This document shows, piece after piece, positions 7,505 to 16,469 of a stretch of DNA of 64,000 bases. The position numbers were made by a program, and so were the translations under genes. How positions within the stretch are numbered: position 1 is the stretch's first letter; the number at the start of each line of letters is the position of its first letter. The DNA is from Sediminispirochaeta bajacaliforniensis DSM 16054. Its GTDB lineage: Bacteria; Spirochaetota; Spirochaetia; DSM-16054; Sediminispirochaetaceae. The notes under the pieces were generated by a model, which searched no databases, was not told the DNA's origin, and saw nothing but the letters and a program-made list of their open reading frames with translations. The DNA is taken from assembly GCF_000378205.1 (NCBI RefSeq), contig NZ_KB899408.1:185797-249796 (forward strand), written 5' to 3'.

Positions 7505-8991
7505 CTATACAGAATGTTAGTAAGAATTTCGTCGGAGTTTCCGCTCTTCAATCAGTTTCCTTTTCTATCGGAAAAGGTGAGACCCATGCCCTGTTAGGAG
7601 AAAACGGAGCGGGGAAGTCGACACTGATAAAAATTATTGCGGGAGTATATCGGCCTAGTAGCGGGAGGATCCTGTTAAGGGGAAACCCTTGCGATTTCCA
7701 AAGCCCTTTTGATGCCTTTTGCCATGGGATTTCAGTTATTCATCAGGAGACAAGCCTTGTTTCCAAATTGAGCGTTTTACAGAATATTTTTCTCGGAAAT
7801 GAACCCGTAAAAGGAACATACATCAAACGACTTGATGAAAAAGAAATGAAATCGCGATGGACAGAGCTCAGTAGGAAGATAGGTGTGGATTTCGACCCAT
7901 ACCAAACGGTAAGTTCTCTCAGTATTGCTCATCAGAAAATGGTGGAAATCCTCAAAGCTCTTGCCCACGATGCTTCACTTATTATCATGGATGAGCCGAC
8001 CGATTCTCTGTCCTCGGAAGAGATTGAAAAGCTTTTTCGGATCATGGAGGATTTAAAGAGGCAGGGGATAACGATTATTTATATCACCCATTTTCTTGAC
8101 GAGGTCTTCCGAATAGCGGATCGGGTAACGATCCTTCGAGACGGACGGCACATATTAAGCAAGTCCATAGGAGAGCTCAGTAAAAAAGAAATAGTTGCAC
8201 GCATGGTAGGCCATTCCGTGGCAACGACTATTTGGACTTCCGAAAGCCATCGACGAAGTGATACGGCGGCCCTTACGGTAGAAGGGGTAAGCTCTGGCTC
8301 AAGGCTTAGGGATGTGTCTCTTTCCGCCTACTATGGCGAAGTGCTTGGTATAACCGGGGTTATCGGTTCGGGAAAAACAGAACTGGCAAGAGCAATTTTC
8401 GGTGCCGATCGTCTCACGTGTGGGACTATCCAGGTTGCCGGAAGGATGAGGAAGCTTACCTCCCCTAAAAAAGCCGTATTGTCGGGCATTGGGATGATGC
8501 CTGAGGATAGGAAGGCCCATGGCCTGGTTTTGAAACATCCGACCTATAAAAACATGAGCCTTTGTTCCCTGACTAAACTCTCTTCGGCGGGAATTATTAA
8601 TCGACGAAAGGAAGAGGCTTCTTGCGGGGCCTATCGTCAGGATCTGAATATAAAGGTTACCGATCTGAACCAAAGTGCCTCTTCCCTAAGTGGCGGAAAT
8701 CAACAAAAAGTAGTGATCGCAAAATGGCTTATGGCCAATCCCGATATTATTCTTATGGACGAGCCTACCAGAGGCATTGATGTCGGGGCTAAGCAGGAGA
8801 TATTTAAAATCATCCGTGACCTTGCAGACCAGGGAAAATGTGTTCTTTTCTTTTCCTCTGAAGTCCCTGAAATTGTACAGTCCTGTGATCGTATCCTCAT
8901 TATGCGCAAGGGGTCGATTGTTCGGGAGATCAATACGGATGAAGAGCGAAATCAACAGACGATTATGCAAACAATGCTTCAAGGAGATTAA
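7486..8991 (+). CDS. Ribose/galactose-type ABC transporter ATP-binding protein, duplicated ATPase
   Basis: A 501-residue RbsA/MglA/XylG-type protein with two ATPase halves. Half one has GENGAGKST, SIAHQKMVEILKAL and LIIMDEPTDSLS. Half two has GVIGSGKTE, LSGGNQQKVVIAKWL and IILMDEPTRGID. Start ATG 7486 (MDEALLAIQ) has GGAG upstream and overlaps the preceding gene; the frame is open a little further upstream. It energises the permease encoded 5 nt downstream. Half one is similar in type to the ATPase module fused to the kinase at 1713-3704, which is the basis for suggesting cross-talk. Confidence 0.94.
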   Translation: MDEALLAIQNVSKNFVGVSALQSVSFSIGKGETHALLGENGAGKSTLIKIIAGVYRPSSGRILLRGNPCDFQSPFDAFCHGISVIHQETSLVSKLSVLQNIFLGNEPVKGTYIKRLDEKEMKSRWTELSRKIGVDFDPYQTVSSLSIAHQKMVEILKALAHDASLIIMDEPTDSLSSEEIEKLFRIMEDLKRQGITIIYITHFLDEVFRIADRVTILRDGRHILSKSIGELSKKEIVARMVGHSVATTIWTSESHRRSDTAALTVEGVSSGSRLRDVSLSAYYGEVLGITGVIGSGKTELARAIFGADRLTCGTIQVAGRMRKLTSPKKAVLSGIGMMPEDRKAHGLVLKHPTYKNMSLCSLTKLSSAGIINRRKEEASCGAYRQDLNIKVTDLNQSASSLSGGNQQKVVIAKWLMANPDIILMDEPTRGIDVGAKQEIFKIIRDLADQGKCVLFFSSEVPEIVQSCDRILIMRKGSIVREINTDEERNQQTIMQTMLQGD

Positions 8992-8996
8992 CATAC

Positions 8997-9980
8997 ATGG
9001 ATAAAACACAGGCACTGAAAAAGAGAATCCGATTTATAGAGCGGGTCAACTGGAGAAGATTTTTCAAGAAATATGGTTTACTAATCAGCTTCATTATTAT
9101 GAGCTTTATTATCTCCTTGTTGACTCCTAATTTTCTCACTTCACGTAATATTATGAACATGCTTCGACAAAGTAGCATAGTCGGGATCATGGCAATCGGA
9201 ACAACCTTTGTCATTCTTACCGGTGATATTGATATCTCTGTCGGATCGGTTTTAGCCCTTTCCGGTGCCATGGTTCTTGGACTTCAGAAGATGATGCCGT
9301 GGCCTTTTGCCGTTGCCATTACGCTACTTGTAGGGTTTTTACTTGGACTTACGAACGGGATACTCGTTTCGAAAATTAAGATTGTGGGTATCATAACCAC
9401 ACTCGGTACCATGACAATTGTGCGTGGGCTTACATATCTTTATACCGGCGGATATCCAATTCTCGGTGCCTCTGAGAGTTTCAAATTTATCGGTTCCGGT
9501 TATGTCGGCTTTCTTCCTTTTCCCGTCCTTCTCTTCCTTCTCTTAGTCGGCTTCTGGCAGTTTTTCCTCAGCAAGACACCTACGGGACGGTATATCTGTG
9601 CCGTAGGTGGAAATAAAGAGGCTAGCAGGCTTTCCGGCATTGCAGTCGACCGTTATCATGCCCTTGCTTTTGTTCTTGGCGGGATTATGGCTGCAACTTC
9701 GGGCATTGTTTTTGCTTCGCGGCTAAACTCGGTTACTCCTTTGGCTGGCCAGGGGTATGAAATGGATGCCATTGCATCAACGGTTATTGGCGGGACAAGC
9801 GTTACCGGAGGAGAGGGGTCGATTATTGGTACCATGGTAGGTGTACTTATCCTCACCATCATCAACAATATGTTTAACTTGCTCGGCATACAGGTCCATG
9901 TCCAATATTTAGTGAAGGGGCTGATTATCCTGACCGTTGTTGGCATCGATTCTTACTCCCGTTTTGGAAAGCGGGAGTAA
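8997..9980 (+). CDS. Ribose-type ABC transporter permease
   Basis: A 327-residue polytopic membrane protein of the RbsC/XylH class. Family landmarks are PNFLTSRNIMNMLRQSS, GTTFVILTGDIDISVGSV, GIITTLGTMTIVRGLTYL and DAIASTVIGGTSVTGGEGS. Last gene of the sigma-54 operon, 5 nt after the ATPase gene. RbsC-class permeases work as homodimers with the double ATPase. An interaction with the ATPase-kinase fusion is possible but unproven. Confidence 0.94.
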   Translation: MDKTQALKKRIRFIERVNWRRFFKKYGLLISFIIMSFIISLLTPNFLTSRNIMNMLRQSSIVGIMAIGTTFVILTGDIDISVGSVLALSGAMVLGLQKMMPWPFAVAITLLVGFLLGLTNGILVSKIKIVGIITTLGTMTIVRGLTYLYTGGYPILGASESFKFIGSGYVGFLPFPVLLFLLLVGFWQFFLSKTPTGRYICAVGGNKEASRLSGIAVDRYHALAFVLGGIMAATSGIVFASRLNSVTPLAGQGYEMDAIASTVIGGTSVTGGEGSIIGTMVGVLILTIINNMFNLLGIQVHVQYLVKGLIILTVVGIDSYSRFGKRE

Positions 9981-9982
9981 GA
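9951..9982 (+). terminator. Hairpin at the 3' end of the ribose-type ABC operon
   Basis: A perfect 11-bp stem (TCTTACTCCCG with CGGGAGTAAGA, 10-nt loop) spans the permease stop codon. It lacks a T-tract and is followed directly by a dispersed-repeat end, so termination efficiency is uncertain. Confidence 0.55.
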
Positions 9983-9984
9983 TA

Positions 9985-10005
9985 TAGTGTTCCGAATCCT
10001 GGTGG
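9985..10005 (+). repeat. Dispersed TIR element, solitary left end (copy 1)
   Basis: TA followed by GTGTTCCGAATCCTGGTGG directly downstream of the permease operon. No convincing right end is present; a weak inverted match occurs near 10038-10053. Confidence 0.75.
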
Positions 10006-10035
10006 GATTGTGATCTTATTTTTACTGAAGACAAG

Positions 10036-10185
10036 GTGCCACCTATCTTCCCGCGGCAGGGATTGGAGGGGTGCCGAAGGCAGACCCCGCAGGGGCCAGG
10101 GGGCCCCGAGGAGGCCGGAGCGAAGCGGAGCCCCGGAAAGCCCGGTCCGAGCGGCCAGCGAGGAGCCGCCTTGAAAAATTGGGAC
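10036..10185. other. Very GC-rich intergenic stretch with overlapping short palindromes
   Basis: The stretch between the repeat end and the metH stop is strongly G+C-rich compared with both flanks and holds several overlapping complementary runs, such as CCCCGCAGGGG and GGGGGCCCC. No convincing gene is present. It may fold into a compact 3' structure for metH or mark an inserted or degenerate element. Confidence 0.4.
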
Positions 10186-10193
10186 CGGAATAG

Positions 10194-13100
10194 TTACAGG
10201 CCGTATGGTACGATCACGGCACTGGTGCTCAGTTCGGGGAGCATTTGGCCGGATTCGGTAAAGCCGATGCCGATGGAGGCCGCGTCGAGGAGCGCTCCGA
10301 TGGTTCTGTTGGCCTCGAGGTCGGGGCAGCAGGGGTAGCCGAAGGAGTAGCGCTTGGTTCGTGTGCCCGAGGGGAAGAGAAGGGTGTCGATGCTCTTGTG
10401 AACCAGCGCGGCCAAGGCGTCGGTGGCCTCGGCTGCCAGACCGTGAAAGCGCAGGTAGTCCCCATAACGGTTTTCGGCATAAAGTTGTTGTGATGTGCGA
10501 ACCGGCCCTTCGCCGAGGGTGACGATCTGAAGGGGAAGGACCCCTCCTGTTTCGGGAAAGCGGTCGGCGAGACAGCCTCCCTTTTCCTGTGGCAGGCGGG
10601 CAAAGGGAAGGTAGCATGGCTTTTTCCCCGTTTGTTCGACCGTAAGCCGGTCTCCCTCCCTTCTGCAGCGGAAAAAACCGTAGCGAACGTGGGGGACAAA
10701 GAGACCCTCTTCTATGATGAATTTCTTTAAAGCCTCGAACTTCGGCAGGACCTCGGTTTCGATGAGGGCATCGTAGGCGGACTGCTCCATCTTGCCCCTC
10801 TTGTATCCCCAGCGCCCGCGAAAGAGGGTGCGCCTGTCTATGGTTTCGAAGATTTCATGCAAGTCGAAGCCTTCCCCGTACCGTGCGCCGAAGAAGGGTG
10901 GGGGAAGGGGGCCCGGGCTTCCCGCAGGCCTGCATTCGGTGCAGGTGCAGGCTTCTGCGGCCTGGGGAGCATGGGAGTTTTGAGAGCTCCGGGCCGGTTG
11001 TGCAGGGGACGATGTCGCGCCACTGGCAGCCTCTTGTCCTGACCCGGCGCTGACTTTTGCCTTCTTCAGGCTATCCAGCGCCTTGAGGGCGTCGAATGCA
11101 TCTTTGCAGTAGTAGACCTCTGCCGGGGCAGCGGGGCGACACTGGCCCTCCACAAAGGCAGGGGTGAGGGCCGCTCCCCCGAGGAGTACCGGCAGCCGTA
11201 GTTTGCGCCGTTTCATCTCTTCGAGGTTGGATTTCATGATTGCGGTGGATTTGACCAAAAGGCCGCTCATTCCCACTGCCGTTGCCTTCTCTTCTTCAGC
11301 AGCCTTGATGATGGTGTCGATGCCGATCTTTATGCCGAGGTTTTTAACCAGGTAGCCGTTGTTCGAGAGGATGATATCGACTAAATTCTTGCCGATATCG
11401 TGGACATCCCCGGCGACGGTTGCGAGAATTACCGTTCCCCGCTTGGATACGGAGTCTCCCTTTTCCATATGGGGCTCAAGGATGGAGACGGAGCGCTTCA
11501 TAACCTCTGCAGACTGGAGAACGAAGGGAAGCTGCATCTCTCCCTTTCCGAACCGTTCACCGACGATCCCCATGGCGGGGATGAGAATTCCATTTATGAT
11601 ATCGCCTGCCGCCGTGGTTTCGAGACAGCGATCGATGATCTCTTCCAGGCGATCTTTCGAGCCCGCGATAACCCGTGATCGAAGGAGCTCCTGAGGCGGG
11701 AGGTTTTGCTCTCTTTCTTCGTTCTCCTCTTCGGAGATGCCTTTACCTTTTTCAAACAGCTCGAGGTAACGCAACAGGGCGGAGCCGTCCTCGTTGTGAT
11801 AGATCAGATCGAGGGCTGCCTTTCGGGCCTCCGGATCCAAAGCAGCCACCGGTCGTATCTTCTTCGGATTGACGATGGCCATATCGAGTCCCGCCGAGAC
11901 CGCTTCGGAAAGAAAGAGGGAATTTAACACCCGCCTGGCGGGCGCTGCAAGGCCGAAGGAGATGTTGCTCACTCCCATGACGGTAAGGCATCCGGGGATG
12001 GCTTCTTTGATGGCTGGGAGGGCCCTGATGCTTTCGGTCCCCGCGTTACGCAAGGATTCGTCTCCGCTGCCCAGGGTGAAGGTAAGGGGGTCGAATACCA
12101 GATCTTCATTGCGCAACCCCGCTTGCCTCGCTATGGCTGCCAGCCGCCGGGCAATGGCAACCTTTTTGGCCACGGTTTTCGCCATGCCCTCTTCATCGAT
12201 GGTAAGGCAGATGATGGTCGCGCCGTAGCGGGCGGCAAGGGCAAAGACCTTCTGGGCATGTTCTTCCCCCGCTTCGAGGTTGATGGAGTTGATCAGCGGC
12301 CGTCCGCCGATGGCCTTCAAGGCAGCCTCGATCACCTGCGGATCGGTGGAGTCTATGACGAAGGGAAGCCTGTTTCGGGCCGCCGCACCGGTGAGGATGT
12401 GGAGCATGTCCGACCTCTCGTTACGACCGGGTACGGCGACACAGAGGTCGGCGGCGTGGGCACCGTAGCCGGTCTGGTCGAGGAGAAAGTCGGCAGCCGC
12501 ATCCCAATCCTCCTGATCGATCATGCCCCGAAAAACTTTGGAGCCGTTGCTGTTGGCCTGCTCGGCGATGAGAAAGGGCGCGGGTTCCTGGATCATCGGC
12601 TGGGCCGAAAAGAGGGAAGAGAGTACCGGTCGCGTTGGGCTTGTCGGGGCCGGTAACGGTTTCATTTTTTCTGCGCAAAGTGCCAGCTGCCGGATATATT
12701 CTGGCGTTGTTCCGCAGCATCCTCCGGCAACGGCGATATGAAACCGTGCCAGATAACCTGCCATGATCTCTGCAAACTGGACCGGTCCCAGGGAGTATAC
12801 GGTCTTCCCGTCCTTCATTTCCGGCAATCCTGCATTCGGCATGCAGAAGATGGGGCCGTTGTAGATGGATGCAAGCTGTTCCAGGTTGGGGCCCATGAGA
12901 TCGGGACCCACGGCACAGTTGATGCCGATCAGGTCGGTCCGCAGGGGTCGGAGGGTAGCCACGACTGCCGAAAGATCGCTTCCCATCAGCATGGTTCCCG
13001 ATTGCTCGACGGTTACCGAAGCGATGATCGGGATCTCTTTTCCCGATTGTGCGGCACTATCGTCGGCTGCGATAACCGCGGCCTTGGTTTGCAAAAGGTC

Positions 13101-13586
13101 CTGACTTGTCTCCACCACGAGAAGGTCCGCCCCCCCTTCGAGCAGAGCGTCCGCCTGCTTGCGAAAGGCCGTGTAGAGTTCGTCGAAAGTGATATGTCCG
13201 AGGGTCGGCAGTTTTGTTCCCGGTCCCATGGAACCGGCCACAAAACGGGGACGATCGGCGTTTGTATGACGGTCGGCCGCTTTACGTGCAATCTCTGCGG
13301 CACGCCGGTTCAGATCGGCGCTCTGGGATGCGAGATCGTAATCGTCAAGGACGATGCTCGTGGCGCCGAAACTGTTGGTTTCGACCACATCTGCACCGGC
13401 GGCAAGGAAGGAGTCATGTATGGTATCGATATACTCCGGAGCCGTTCTGTTGAGAATTTCGTTGCATCCGGCCTTGCCTTCCCAGGCGGTATCGGGAATA
13501 TCCAGAGCCTGAATGCTTGTGCCCATGGCTCCGTCGAAGATGATGATACGCTTTCCCAAAAGACTCCGAAAGTCGGCTTGTGCCAT
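10194..13586 (-). CDS. metH: Cobalamin-dependent methionine synthase
   Basis: Transfers the methyl group of 5-methyltetrahydrofolate to homocysteine through cobalamin. The 1130-residue protein has all four modules. The homocysteine domain has GINCAVGPD and the zinc-site GGCCGTTPEYI. The pterin-binding domain is at about 345-610. The B12 cap and binding domain has DVHDIGKNLV with the cobalt-ligand His. The AdoMet activation domain has RGRWGYKRG and KRYSFGYPCCPD. ATG 13586 with upstream GGAG is preferred over the open extension to 13658. An Ala/Ser/Pro-rich linker near 870-915 precedes the activation domain and is longer than usual in my memory. No cobalamin or SAM riboswitch was recognised upstream. 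Confidence 0.95.
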   Translation of the reverse strand: MAQADFRSLLGKRIIIFDGAMGTSIQALDIPDTAWEGKAGCNEILNRTAPEYIDTIHDSFLAAGADVVETNSFGATSIVLDDYDLASQSADLNRRAAEIARKAADRHTNADRPRFVAGSMGPGTKLPTLGHITFDELYTAFRKQADALLEGGADLLVVETSQDLLQTKAAVIAADDSAAQSGKEIPIIASVTVEQSGTMLMGSDLSAVVATLRPLRTDLIGINCAVGPDLMGPNLEQLASIYNGPIFCMPNAGLPEMKDGKTVYSLGPVQFAEIMAGYLARFHIAVAGGCCGTTPEYIRQLALCAEKMKPLPAPTSPTRPVLSSLFSAQPMIQEPAPFLIAEQANSNGSKVFRGMIDQEDWDAAADFLLDQTGYGAHAADLCVAVPGRNERSDMLHILTGAAARNRLPFVIDSTDPQVIEAALKAIGGRPLINSINLEAGEEHAQKVFALAARYGATIICLTIDEEGMAKTVAKKVAIARRLAAIARQAGLRNEDLVFDPLTFTLGSGDESLRNAGTESIRALPAIKEAIPGCLTVMGVSNISFGLAAPARRVLNSLFLSEAVSAGLDMAIVNPKKIRPVAALDPEARKAALDLIYHNEDGSALLRYLELFEKGKGISEEENEEREQNLPPQELLRSRVIAGSKDRLEEIIDRCLETTAAGDIINGILIPAMGIVGERFGKGEMQLPFVLQSAEVMKRSVSILEPHMEKGDSVSKRGTVILATVAGDVHDIGKNLVDIILSNNGYLVKNLGIKIGIDTIIKAAEEEKATAVGMSGLLVKSTAIMKSNLEEMKRRKLRLPVLLGGAALTPAFVEGQCRPAAPAEVYYCKDAFDALKALDSLKKAKVSAGSGQEAASGATSSPAQPARSSQNSHAPQAAEACTCTECRPAGSPGPLPPPFFGARYGEGFDLHEIFETIDRRTLFRGRWGYKRGKMEQSAYDALIETEVLPKFEALKKFIIEEGLFVPHVRYGFFRCRREGDRLTVEQTGKKPCYLPFARLPQEKGGCLADRFPETGGVLPLQIVTLGEGPVRTSQQLYAENRYGDYLRFHGLAAEATDALAALVHKSIDTLLFPSGTRTKRYSFGYPCCPDLEANRTIGALLDAASIGIGFTESGQMLPELSTSAVIVPYGL

Positions 13587-13695
13587 TATGATGCTCCTGT
13601 TACGGATATCGAGGTCGAAAATCTTGCATATTGTACCGAAGGTGGCGGGTATTGCCAATGACGTAAATAGGAAAACGTGAGATAATAGGGGCGTT

Positions 13696-13712
13696 ATCGG
13701 CCAGCGGCCGAT
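13696..13712. promoter_or_regulatory. Palindrome in the divergent metH/vor promoter region
   Basis: ATCGGCC, AGC, GGCCGAT: a perfect 7-bp inverted repeat with a 3-nt centre, just upstream of the -35 of the vor promoter. It may be an operator or a short hairpin; no regulator can be named. Confidence 0.4.
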
Positions 13713-13734
13713 ATGTGGGTGTTATACAAAGTGT

Positions 13735-13763
13735 TTGTTTTATCTTATTAAACACCGTATAAT
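13735..13763 (+). promoter_or_regulatory. Sigma-70-type promoter of the vor operon
   Basis: TTGTTT at 13735-13740, a 17-nt spacer, and a consensus TATAAT at 13758-13763, followed about 30 nt later by the ribosome site and start codon of the ferredoxin-like subunit. Confidence 0.7.
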
Positions 13764-13793
13764 ATATTAAACATACCATAAAGGAGCGCTATT

Positions 13794-14009
13794 GTGGCAC
13801 AAGGAAAGCCCGTTATCGATTCTGAAAGATGTAAAGGATGCGGACTCTGCCTTGGGGCCTGTCCGAAAAAGATCCTGAAATTGTCGGACGACTTCAATAA
13901 GCAGGGTGTTCAGTATCCGGTGTGTGTCGATGAAGATGCATGCATTGCCTGCAAATTCTGCGCAATGATGTGTCCTGATCTGGCGATCACGATTGTCAAG
14001 ACTGCTTGA
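13794..14009 (+). CDS. vorD: 2-oxoacid:ferredoxin oxidoreductase, ferredoxin-like (delta) subunit
   Basis: A 71-residue subunit with two 4Fe-4S motifs, CKGCGLCLGACP and CIACKFCAMMCP. It starts at GTG 13794 behind AAGGAG. It passes electrons from the TPP-dependent catalytic subunits to free ferredoxin. It is the first gene of a four-gene operon ordered delta, alpha, beta, gamma, as is usual for the 2-oxoisovalerate (VOR) or 2-oxoglutarate (KOR) enzymes. The gene symbol rests on the operon and on the alpha subunit. Confidence 0.85.
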   Translation: MAQGKPVIDSERCKGCGLCLGACPKKILKLSDDFNKQGVQYPVCVDEDACIACKFCAMMCPDLAITIVKTA

Positions 14010-14025
14010 AGCGGGAGAGAACGGT

Positions 14026-15078
14026 ATGAGTAACAAGGTTTTAATGAAAGGAAATGAGGCGATTGGAGAGGCTGCGATTATCGCTGGGTGTACCCACTAT
14101 TTTGCCTATCCGATTACACCGCAGAATGAGATTCCCGCCTACATGGCGAGGCGCCTTCCTGAGATCGGCGGCACGTTTCTCCAGGCGGAGAGTGAGCTTG
14201 CGGCAATTAATATGGTGTTCGGGGCGTCTGCCGCCGGAACCAGGGTAATGACCAGCTCCTCAAGCCCGGGAGTCAGTCTGAAACAGGAAGGGATCAGTTA
14301 CCTTGCCGGTGCTCAGCTGCCGGCGGTTGTGGTTAATATGATGCGTGGCGGCCCCGGCTTGGGCAACATTGCGGGAAGTCAGGGAGATTACTGGCAGGCG
14401 ACACGGGGCGGGGGCAATGGCGATTACCGTACCATTGTGCTGGGCCCTGCAAATGTACAGGAGCTTGCCGATCTGACCGTAAAGGCCTTCGATCTTGCGG
14501 ACCGTTATCGCATGGTGGTTATGATCCTCGGGGATGGTTTTCTCGGCCAGATGTCGGAAGCCCTGGAGCTTCCCCGGCCCTCGGGCGAGCATTTTGAAAA
14601 GCCCTGGGCCCTTACCGGTGCCGCGGGGCGGAAACACAATGTGATTGCCTCCCTGCGTCTTACCCCCGAGGGAGAGCTCGAACGTCACAACCTGAAGCTT
14701 ATGGAGATCTATCGTCAGGTCGAGGAGCATGAGCGGATGTGGGAAGCCGACCGCTGTGATGATGCCGATTTTGTATTGGTTGCCTACGGTACCAGCAGTA
14801 GAATTTCCCGCGCTGCGGTCAATATTTTGCGCAAAAAAGGAATTAAGGCAGGACTTTTCCGCCCCATTTCCCTCTATCCATTTCCCTATGGGGAGTTGAA
14901 GGAGGCTGCCAGGGGAGCAAAGCAGGTGCTTGCCGTTGAGATGAGCGCCGGGCAGATGCAGGAGGATGTCAGGCTGTCGGTGGAAGGTGCGGTTCCTGTC
15001 GACGGTTATTTCAGGCTTGGAGGAGCAATCCCCGAGACTGACGAGATTGTGCGAAAGGTGGAAAGCTATGGAAAGTAA
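14026..15078 (+). CDS. vorB: 2-oxoisovalerate:ferredoxin oxidoreductase alpha subunit (VorB-like)
   Basis: The 350-residue pyrimidine-binding and transketolase C-terminal part of a 2-oxoacid:ferredoxin oxidoreductase. The N-terminal segments GNEAIGEAAIIAGC, YPITPQNEIPAYM and TSSSSPGVSLKQEG are typical of VorB. Length and context favour a branched-chain 2-oxoacid substrate, but 2-oxoglutarate cannot be excluded from sequence. ATG 14026 has GGGAGAG upstream and is preferred over the upstream in-frame ATG at 13993. It overlaps the beta gene by 11 nt. Confidence 0.85.
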   Translation: MSNKVLMKGNEAIGEAAIIAGCTHYFAYPITPQNEIPAYMARRLPEIGGTFLQAESELAAINMVFGASAAGTRVMTSSSSPGVSLKQEGISYLAGAQLPAVVVNMMRGGPGLGNIAGSQGDYWQATRGGGNGDYRTIVLGPANVQELADLTVKAFDLADRYRMVVMILGDGFLGQMSEALELPRPSGEHFEKPWALTGAAGRKHNVIASLRLTPEGELERHNLKLMEIYRQVEEHERMWEADRCDDADFVLVAYGTSSRISRAAVNILRKKGIKAGLFRPISLYPFPYGELKEAARGAKQVLAVEMSAGQMQEDVRLSVEGAVPVDGYFRLGGAIPETDEIVRKVESYGK

Positions 15079-15823
15079 AGGCGCCGGATACGAAGTCATA
15101 TACAAACGGCCTGAGGCCATGACCGATGCGAAAACAATCTATTGTCCCGGATGCGGTCACGGTATCATCCACAAATTACTTGCCGAGAGCATCGATGAAT
15201 TGGGAGTTCGGGAAGAGACGATCCTGATTGCTCCTGTCGGCTGCTCCGTCCTCGCGTATAACTATATCGACGTGGATGGCTGTGAGGCGGCTCACGGCCG
15301 GGCCCCGGCCGTTGCAACGGGGATCAAACGGGTTCACCCCGATAAAATGGTTATCTCATATCAGGGCGACGGAGATCTCTTGGCAATCGGAACTGCCGAG
15401 ACGATCCATGCCGCGAACCGCGGTGAGAATATCACGGTAATCTTTGTCAACAACGCCATCTACGGCATGACCGGCGGGCAGATGGCGCCTACCACCATGG
15501 TGGGACAGGTAACAAAGACGACTCCCTTTGGACGGGACGCGAACGATGTCGGTTTTCCCATTCGGGCCTGTGAGATGATAAACACCCTTGAGTGCCCGGT
15601 TTTTATCGAGCGGGTGAGTGTCTTTGATGTAAAGCAGATCGTAAAGGCAAAGAAAGCGATCAAGAAAGCGTTGACGAACCAGAAAGAGGGAAAGGGATAT
15701 TCCTTTGTCGAGGTCCTTTCTATGTGCCCCACAAACTGGGGTGTTAAGCCGCAGGTAGCTGCAGACTGGGTACGGGACGTCATGGTTCCTTACTATCCCC
15801 TCGGCAATTTTCGTGATCGTTAG
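15068..15823 (+). CDS. vorA: 2-oxoisovalerate:ferredoxin oxidoreductase beta subunit (TPP-binding)
   Basis: A 251-residue subunit holding the thiamine diphosphate site. YCPGCGHGIIHKLL is the N-terminal signature. GDGDLLAIGTAETIHAANR followed by VFVNNAIYGMTGGQMAPTT is the Mg-TPP motif. The start at 15068 overlaps the alpha gene; ATG 15119 (MTDAKTIYC) is an alternative. With the delta, alpha and gamma subunits it oxidatively decarboxylates 2-oxoacids from amino-acid fermentation to acyl-CoA. Confidence 0.87.
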   Translation: MESKGAGYEVIYKRPEAMTDAKTIYCPGCGHGIIHKLLAESIDELGVREETILIAPVGCSVLAYNYIDVDGCEAAHGRAPAVATGIKRVHPDKMVISYQGDGDLLAIGTAETIHAANRGENITVIFVNNAIYGMTGGQMAPTTMVGQVTKTTPFGRDANDVGFPIRACEMINTLECPVFIERVSVFDVKQIVKAKKAIKKALTNQKEGKGYSFVEVLSMCPTNWGVKPQVAADWVRDVMVPYYPLGNFRDR

Positions 15824-15834
15824 GAGGCATCATC

Positions 15835-16368
15835 ATGAAGGAAGAGATCGTTTTTGCCGGATTTGGTGGTCAGGGTGTTTTGCTCATGGGGAAATTGCTC
15901 TGTGTGGCGGCAATGGAAGAGGGCAAGTATGTGAGTCACATTCCCTCGTATGGTGCGGAGATGCGCGGGGGTACGGCGAACTGCCAGGTCGTCATCTCGG
16001 ATGAGGAGGTTGCAAGCCCTATTGTCGCCCATCCCTCCATTGCGGTGGTACTCAATACCCCTTCTTTTGCCAAATTTGAACCGAAGCTAAAGAACGGCGG
16101 GCTTTTGCTCTACAATTCGAGCCTGGTCGACCTCCGCTCCGAGCGCACGGACATCACGGTTGTTGATGTGGCGGCGAACAATATTGCCGAGGACGCCGGA
16201 AGCGGCAGAGCTGCAAACATGGCGGCGATCGGTAAGCTGTTGAAGCTCAAGCCCGGTCTTTGCAGCCTCGAAGGGGTGATACAGGCCCTTGAAAAGGTGG
16301 TATCGGCACGAAATAAAAAGCTCAATGAAGTAAACGAAAAGGTCCTCAAGGCTGGTTTTGCCGCATAG
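15835..16368 (+). CDS. vorC: 2-oxoacid:ferredoxin oxidoreductase gamma subunit
   Basis: A 177-residue gamma-subunit protein that starts with the hallmark MKEEIVFAGFGGQGVLLMG (glycine-rich) and continues with VSHIPSYGAEMRGGTANCQVVIS. TAGGAGG precedes ATG 15835. It completes the vor operon and is followed by a strong terminator. Confidence 0.88.
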   Translation: MKEEIVFAGFGGQGVLLMGKLLCVAAMEEGKYVSHIPSYGAEMRGGTANCQVVISDEEVASPIVAHPSIAVVLNTPSFAKFEPKLKNGGLLLYNSSLVDLRSERTDITVVDVAANNIAEDAGSGRAANMAAIGKLLKLKPGLCSLEGVIQALEKVVSARNKKLNEVNEKVLKAGFAA

Positions 16369-16391
16369 AGGCTATGAAGGTGCCATTCCCA

Positions 16392-16427
16392 CGCCCCGAA
16401 CGCTATGTCGGGGCGTTTTGTTTTTCT
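16392..16427 (+). terminator. Rho-independent terminator of the vor operon
   Basis: CGCCCCGA, an 8-nt loop, TCGGGGCG, then TTTTGTTTTTC: a strong GC stem with a T-tract 24 nt after the gamma-subunit stop. Confidence 0.9.
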
Positions 16428-16469
16428 TTCTAGTTGGTGCTATATTACCATCTTAGACAGGAGACCATA

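Noticed and set aside
12738..13661. 307-codon open frame on the plus strand
   Set aside because: It is antisense to the 5' part of metH, has no ribosome site or recognisable domain, and the metH frame is beyond doubt.
13587..13790. Possible cobalamin or SAM riboswitch before metH
   Set aside because: I looked for the conserved boxes on the minus strand and found none; only a short palindrome and the divergent vor promoter are present.
14260..15120. 286-codon open frame on the minus strand
   Set aside because: It is antisense to vorB and has no domain or start signal.
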